From contig OX485808.1 of assembly GCA_950295325.1 (NCBI GenBank), positions 18,432,527 through 18,496,526 of the forward strand: a DNA stretch of 64,000 bases, given 5' to 3'. This document shows, piece by piece, positions 58,297 through 64,000 of the stretch (position 1 is the first letter of the stretch; each line of letters begins with the position of its first letter). A program made the position numbers and the translations under genes. The notes under the pieces were generated by a model. It made no database searches. It saw only the letters and a list, made by a program, of their open reading frames with translations, and was not told where the DNA came from. The stretch is from Polytrichum commune. Its lineage: Eukaryota > Streptophyta > Polytrichopsida > Polytrichales > Polytrichaceae.

Positions 58297-60729
58297 CTAA
58301 CTATCGGCCCGTGTCCCACTAAATATAGTCGACACCACTTTACGGGATAGCGGAGGGGTATTAAATATACCTCCACCACATGACACAGAGGCCATTGGGT
58401 GTCGCCCCTTTCACCAGCTCCTCAAATAAGCTGACATTGATGATTAAGGATCCTTCTCGTGTTCACCTGCGGCCTTTCGTGTGGAGTCTTCCCGGCGTCG
58501 TCAGGTGGCCTCCACAGCCCTCCATCATTATTTTATGTTAAATTCAATGCACAAGGATGATTGTCATTTATGGCCCAGCCTAACTTAAACACGGGCTAGC
58601 TAGTGGCTACTCCAACCCTCACGCTTCTACGTTAGTCGTAACTTACTTCCTCGCCTAGTGGTGGTAGTGGGAGCAACATGGAGTGGTAGTGGGCTTTGCA
58701 AGCAACTTGGACTCCAATTCTCACATGTTGGTCACCGTCCAGGTCTGATTTTTCACAAAGTTTTTGCCTGTCCACGTCCAAAAACCTCGAATTGAAAGGC
58801 AAAAAAAAAATTGCAACCCGTCCCAAAATCAGTAATTTCTAAACCAACCCATCCATGGAAAGGTTAAAGAAAAAACAACCCGTCCCGCAAGAGGTATAAA
58901 TAAGTCTCTTACAATGTTGGTAAAATTTTAGAAAAGAAAAAAACAAAAAACCGAAAGATGTTGACATGTGACTGGTTGCACTTGGAAACAATAGGATCTT
59001 GACAAATTATGCCTTCAACGTTCGTCAGTTGTCTGTCTTTTGCTGTCGATTCTCATCTTTTCAGTACACCCCATTCTAAATTTTGTGGTTGATGAATTAA
59101 TGTATGCAGGTGAATCAAGCACTTCAAGATTGATATTTTGATTGGGTACTAGTGGTTTGATTGCATTATGCTTATATTCACATGTCATAATATAACATAT
59201 ATTTGTACCATTTCTTTTTTTGGAAAATATTAAAATAGTTGTTATTTTTAGAACCCGTCCAAAATGAATTTGACACGTCCAAAACCGGTTCATTTTCTAA
59301 GAACCCGTTCATTGGAAATGTTTTTTTTATTAACATGTCCCTGGACATGTTAGGGACCTTGTGAAAAATCACCACTGGCCACCGTCCCTTATAAAAACCA
59401 CGTTTCGGAATCCCGATCACATACTATCAAGGTAAGCGGGGGCTTGAACGGACATTTTGACCTCCGCGCTCATTTCTTGTGTGATGTGGAAACGTGCAAT
59501 TAGAGCGAGGTGATTAGCACATCCAAATCGTGCATGTAGCCACTTTCCTCGTAATTTGGTAAAGCTTGTATGAATATCCTGTTCATTATCAAAGTGAAAG
59601 ATTCTTTGAGTCATTAGATGATCATTTAGGTTATTTCAGTTATGTTGATTGTTGTGTCTAGGATAGTTAACAAATTTGTCCATTCTTACCTCACACATAA
59701 TCACACGACACTCACATATAGGTCAAACATTGAATTAAGTACATCTACCTTATTTAGGCCTTGTGAGAGCCATGTCATTGAGGTGTTGTGAACGCACCCC
59801 TTGTGGTCGCGGGCTAGGAAGATCTCGGCTGTCGATTGCGATCTAAGATATTTAAAGGCTCCTATGCTGCCCCAGATTATGGCTTCTCTTCCCCTCGGAT
59901 AGAGCTTGAAAAACTTCACGTTGGATGAAATCTCCATCTCCATCCACTCATGAATCTAGGATGAAAATTTTCAATCTAAGTCCTTGATTATAATCTATTG
60001 GCAACCCTTTGGGAACCTTCAAAATCCCACACAAATGCTCTCATACGATGGGATGAATAATCAATCCCTTCATCTTGCAAACATTGATTTTCATCCGCTA
60101 AAATTTCATATGTTAGGAGTTACTCTCCGGGTTGCCCGAGCAATTTCGTAGACTGTATAGGATGGGACGATGTGAATGGATGACTTTGATGTGGTCTGCC
60201 CACGAAACCACACCCTCCATTCACAATGCCTCAGTGACATGGTTGCGAGAGGATGTTGCAGGGTTGGGAATGACTTGGGTTATCTCATGCATAATGCTTG
60301 GGAGATTCTCGCATTTACAAGATTCGATGATGCAAATTTTAATAGTACCGGATTCATGATGTGCTACTATGTCGTTTTCTATGTTGTCATGTTCAAAAAA
60401 TAGTTCATAGGTCTTACCACTACATATTGACATTAGCAATATTAGCAAGGTCCAATGTGCTCTCAGCATGTGTAGTTTGTGAGAGCATGCGGCTCAATGA
60501 CCCTAGGCCTAGAGTAGACCATGTCATCACCCTCTCAATAATCCTTAGCTCACCTTGAAATGTCCTTTCCATAAATGGCAAGATTGAAGAGAATAGGTTG
60601 GAGCCTTTGAGAAAATGTTATGCAAGGCTTCAACCGAATACGGGGTTTCCCAATGTGTGCATTGCACATGCATGTATTACTAAGATGTATTTGAAACACT
60701 TTGACATGAAGGTTGTAAATTATATCTTA
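58297..60729. other. Intergenic with repeat fragments
   Basis: 58950-59013 is a partial hAT MITE (GATGTTGACATGTGACTGGT). 59470-59730 is homologous to 13040-13370. Frames at 60132-60469 overlap on both strands without motifs. No gene recognised. Confidence 0.45.
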
Positions 60730-61283
60730 GGGGTTGTTTACACCATGGACCATGAAGTCGTCCCAAGGCCATCTAAAATTTGTGATAGGTTGTCGAACTC
60801 CTCTTGGGAGTACTTCGGTTTACACCAAGGAAAAAAAGAGGTCAGAGTGACCATGAAGTTTGAGGTCCCCAAAAGACATATTGTAAGGCCTACATTATCC
60901 ACTAACATGGTCCAACGGGTTTTGCGGTGGGAGACACAAAAAAGGTGCTACGGTAGAGAAAGGCAAAGGCCTGTGGTAGAGAAATAATGTTATAATAAAT
61001 ACTAAATGAGAACTTTCGGGGGAAGAGATGAGGAAGACAAGAGAAGACAAAAGGATGGTCAAACTCGAATAAATTTTTTCAAAACTGCCCTTTTTGGGGG
61101 TTATATTAAAAAAAATCAGCACATTCACTTTTTGGTACATGGTCATCCGTCTTGGTCCACGTTCAATTTACACCTAGTGAGGGGCCCAAAGGCTTTATAA
61201 GTTGATATTTTTTGAGGAATTGGATTGTGAAGTCAGACCATGGAAAAAGGCCGTCTTCCATGCTCCATGGTGTTAACCAGCCC
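60730..61283. mobile_element. Harbinger-type MITE with TTA target duplication
   Basis: 554 bp. The left end is GGGGTTGTTTACACCATGG and the right end CCATGGTGTTAACCAGCCC. It is flanked by TTA at 60727-60729 and 61284-61286. The interior matches 57152-57743. The frame running through it compares with its relative mainly by amino-acid-changing differences and is not treated as a gene. Confidence 0.82.
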
Positions 61284-61633
61284 TTATATTAGTTGCCATT
61301 TTAGGTGCATTTCCATGCACACAACTTTGGTAGACACAACTCCTATATACCACATCAACATGATTGTGTATAATGTGCACAAACTACATGAATGATGAAT
61401 GGTGACCTCGAGAAGCCCTGTCAAGTCCAGTAGCCTATCTCGCAGTGCTGTCAAGAGCACATTAATATTAATGAGTTCGATATCCATCCAGGTGGCACTC
61501 ATGGCACAGTTGTGGTTGTCAACCACTACCACATTTTATGCTACATCCACAATCAATTTAGTCCTTCACACATTACTTCAAGCCTCGGTACCCTACCACA
61601 AATGCAAATCGTGGCCGAGTAAGTATTGCCATG
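61284..61633. other. Non-coding spacer
   Basis: Short overlapping frames on both strands; the phrase GTTGTGGTTGTCAACCACTA resembles 62011-62035. No gene recognised. Confidence 0.4.
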
Positions 61634-61956
61634 TATAGTAGTGGTGCCTATTCCCGATCACGACCCCATCGGCAATCTATAGGGTATCATAATTTTGATT
61701 AGACCGGAACCAATAGTGTCATGACACGTGTCCTAGTTTTGAGTGCTAATATGAGGAGGAATGAGCGGTTATGGCATGTTGAAGACATTGGTAATATGTT
61801 TGGGTCAACTTTTGACTTCAAAAATTCACATATTATTGAGAAATTTGCAATCTTTTTTATTCCTATCTTCCTACACATGATAAATTTGCATTGCCTTATA
61901 CTTCAGATTTGGCACAAAATCTCTTAAGTGATCGGTTATGGGTGCCTCTACTCTAT
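61634..61956 (+). mobile_element. TIR element, copy 1 of an inverted pair
   Basis: The ends TATAGTAGTGGTGCCTATTC and the inverse ATGGGTGCCTCTACTCTA form about 27-bp imperfect inverted repeats. The whole element is repeated in inverted orientation at 62220-62580. Non-coding. Terminal TA may be the target. Confidence 0.75.
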
Positions 61957-62219
61957 TATATGCACTACCGGGTGGCAAGGGCATGTGTGTTAAGGGCAAC
62001 CCCACATGGCAATTGTCAACCACTCTTGCACATGCCACATTAACAATGATTTTGTCCAAGCAATTACATACAAGCCCAATAGCTCACAACCACATCAACA
62101 TCATTGCATATATAATTTTGGTTCCAACCCAACCTTGTGGATGAACCTACACTAAATGTGGTCAACAACTACAATTGTCAACGTTACTTCATCCTTTCCA
62201 AAATCCCTCCCACAAGTAT
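61957..62219. other. Loop between inverted elements
   Basis: 263 bp separating the two arms. Contains ATGGCAATTGTCAACCACTC, similar to the sequence before copy 1. No gene recognised. Confidence 0.4.
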
Positions 62220-62580
62220 GTAGAGTAGAGGTGCCTAAAATCGATCACTTAAGAGATTTTGCGCCAAATCTGAAAGGCGGTGCATATATTTCATGTGTAT
62301 GAAGATAGACTCAAGAGGAGTGCACCTTTTTTTGTACTATTGTTCCTTAAATTGAAACTAATGTGAATTTTTGAAGCCAAAAGTTGGCCCAAACATATTA
62401 CAATGTCTAGAGTATGCCATATCCGTTCATTTCTCCTCACTTTAGCACTCGAAACCAGGATATGTGTCATGGCACTATTGCTTCTGCCCTAATCAAAATT
62501 CAGTCCCAGCTAGATCAAAATTCTGGTACCCTATAGATTGTTGATGGGGTCTTGATGGGGAATAGGCGCCTCTACTATAC
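62220..62580 (-). mobile_element. TIR element, copy 2 of an inverted pair
   Basis: Inverse of 61634-61956 along its length (CTATAGATTG, ATGGCACTATTG, CATATTACAATGT, CACTTAAGAGATTTT). It has a small extra segment relative to copy 1 (about 62485-62515). Together the arms could form a hairpin of about 330 bp. Confidence 0.75.
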
Positions 62581-64000
62581 TAGGGGCCCACCCACCACTT
62601 GTATAGTCCACATCAACAATTGTGGTTTGCAATCACATGGTTCTTTACCAAGGCAACAAAGAGGGAAGGTGATAAGAGTCATTCCACCCACACCTTATTA
62701 GTGGAGGTTAATATGTTATCGTCACTTCTTCATTCAAAGATGACAGATGAGAGTTATCGACCTGTTAGTGTCGATTTTTTTGTAAATTAAGTTAAAGATT
62801 GATGTCATCTAAACCCTATGAACATTGTGTCCATTCCAATTTAATCAAGCTTGAATCTGCTTGTTTTGTTTACATGAAGAGACAAATTATTGAGAAATCA
62901 GAATGAGGTTGTAAGCGGGAGATTTATCATTTCATCATCCTTGTGCTGAAATGTTTACTAATCTACATCAAAACACATTAGTACTCTGGTGATTATTCAT
63001 CCTAACAATAAACTAAGCCTTACTTTTCCATCCTTCACTTTTGGACCACTATACAACTTAGAAGTTTAAAGAATGACTTTGATATAAAATGTGAATGGTG
63101 GATGTGATCGAATTGGTTTGGTCAAATAATTCCATCATCCAGTCACACATGTCATGAGTATGAAAGCCCACCAGAAGCATGTATATATATATAAGACCCT
63201 TGAGGCATTTATCATGTTCTCACATGCACATAACTTCTTAAAAGTTAGAATCTTTGGAAAGTGAATTCTACGAGTGGTTTTACGAGTGGTAGAAATTTCA
63301 ATGACTTATGACACGTTATTCTTGGTTGTCTCAAGTGATTGGTTTTCTTTTCCGTTTCCTTTCTCAAATACTGATGAAAGTGTAGGAATATCTTTGAAAG
63401 TTGGTCATCATGAAATGGACTTTTCCATGTGAACAAATTTTAGGTTGTACATCAAAAAAATAAAGTTCATGCAGTTGAAATAACCCGTGCCACTACATGT
63501 TTCTCATCCTTTGTGTTGTCCTTTATAGAGACAAGGCGCACAAGCCAACCGTTGCCGCCAATGTCATCAACCAAAATTCGACACAATCTCCTTCACCTTC
63601 ACTTGAGAAGGTCGTTGTGCCAATGACCACACCATTGGAAGGTGAAGCTCGAGAAGCCGAATCCACATAAACTCAAAATTGCAACCGGACAAGGAGGTGG
63701 ATTGGGAACTTGAGCCTTTAGACAATAACTTCTATCACACCCAAGTTTTCTTTTAGAAACTAATGATGGTGGTATCATTGTTGTGGTTGCATACACCCAA
63801 CCACTAGAACGGGAGCATTAGGCTAACCATGGATGCCAAGTGTTTGGAATTCTCACGAAATGGCTCATTAGGCAACCTTTACACGTGAGCTCGAGTTGAT
63901 AGATCTAACTTGTGATTTCTAGGAGTTTGATACTTGAAGGTGACAAGCTCTCATCCAACTCTCAAACTATTGAGAGCTTCTTCAATCCTCGAGCTCAAAT
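62581..64000. other. Intergenic, no gene recognised
   Basis: AT-leaning sequence with frames of up to 65 codons. An (AT)n run lies at 63184-63192. No RNA gene or element terminus was identified. Confidence 0.4.

Noticed and set aside
57268-60987. Similar ~44-residue frames (phrase FEVPKRHI.RPTLST) in the Harbinger MITEs at 57.3 and 60.8 kb
   Set aside because: Most DNA differences between the two copies change the amino acid, so there is no sign of selection for a protein. The similarity is that of the mobile element.
1-64000. CRISPR array, bacterial operon or prophage-like system
   Set aside because: No regular spacer arrays or bacterial gene structure. Introns and plant-type elements show this is eukaryotic nuclear DNA.

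Overview
The window looks like nuclear DNA of a land plant. The grounds are a GDP-fucose O-fucosyltransferase-type gene with many short GT..AG introns, a plant-type tRNA-Leu(CAG), a TIR that opens CACTAGTAGAAAA, and large amounts of short DNA transposons. The sequence alone does not fix the lineage. Low gene density with repeat-rich AT-leaning flanks would fit a moss, liverwort, lycophyte or another mid-to-large plant genome.

Gene content is low. (1) A 9-exon plus-strand gene at 17816-22034 encodes a 656-residue type II membrane protein of the plant O-fucosyltransferase family. Its exon phases join without a break. It is preceded by a GC-rich block with a GA tract, a TATA-like motif and a CT-rich presumptive leader carrying a possible uORF (about 15.2-15.8 kb). 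(2) A minus-strand gene at 33649-26616 has 3 well-supported exons and one probable first exon. Together they give 459 residues in one continuous frame. I do not recognise the protein. (3) An intact tRNA-Leu(CAG) gene at 27760-27840 lies inside the last intron of gene 2, on the opposite strand.

The rest (about 1-14 kb and 34-64 kb) is a mosaic of non-autonomous mobile elements, many nested. Identified groups: two hAT-type MITE families with 8-bp target duplications; Harbinger-type MITEs (ends GGGC..TTCACAC or GGGG..TTTACACC, target TTA/TAA); CACTA-type MITEs, one a 333-bp near-palindrome with a 3-bp duplication; TA-flanked TIR elements; a large AT-rich family with ends containing TATTTAGTGTCAC; a tRNA-headed SINE with a perfect 13-bp target duplication; and two 5'-truncated elements with a LINE-like 3' end. 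No intact transposase, LTR element or full-length reverse transcriptase was found.

The most interesting observation is a likely LINE/SINE partnership. The SINE at 39546-39913 and the LINE-type copies at 281-876 and 887-1319 share about 140 bp of 3' end, with a stem-loop next to a short tandem-repeat tail. One LINE copy keeps a 124-codon open reading frame ending at that 3' UTR. Several nested insertions can be dated relative to each other because an unoccupied related copy lies in the same window. Gene 2 also shows three separate local tandem duplications inside its introns, one of which later received a hAT MITE.
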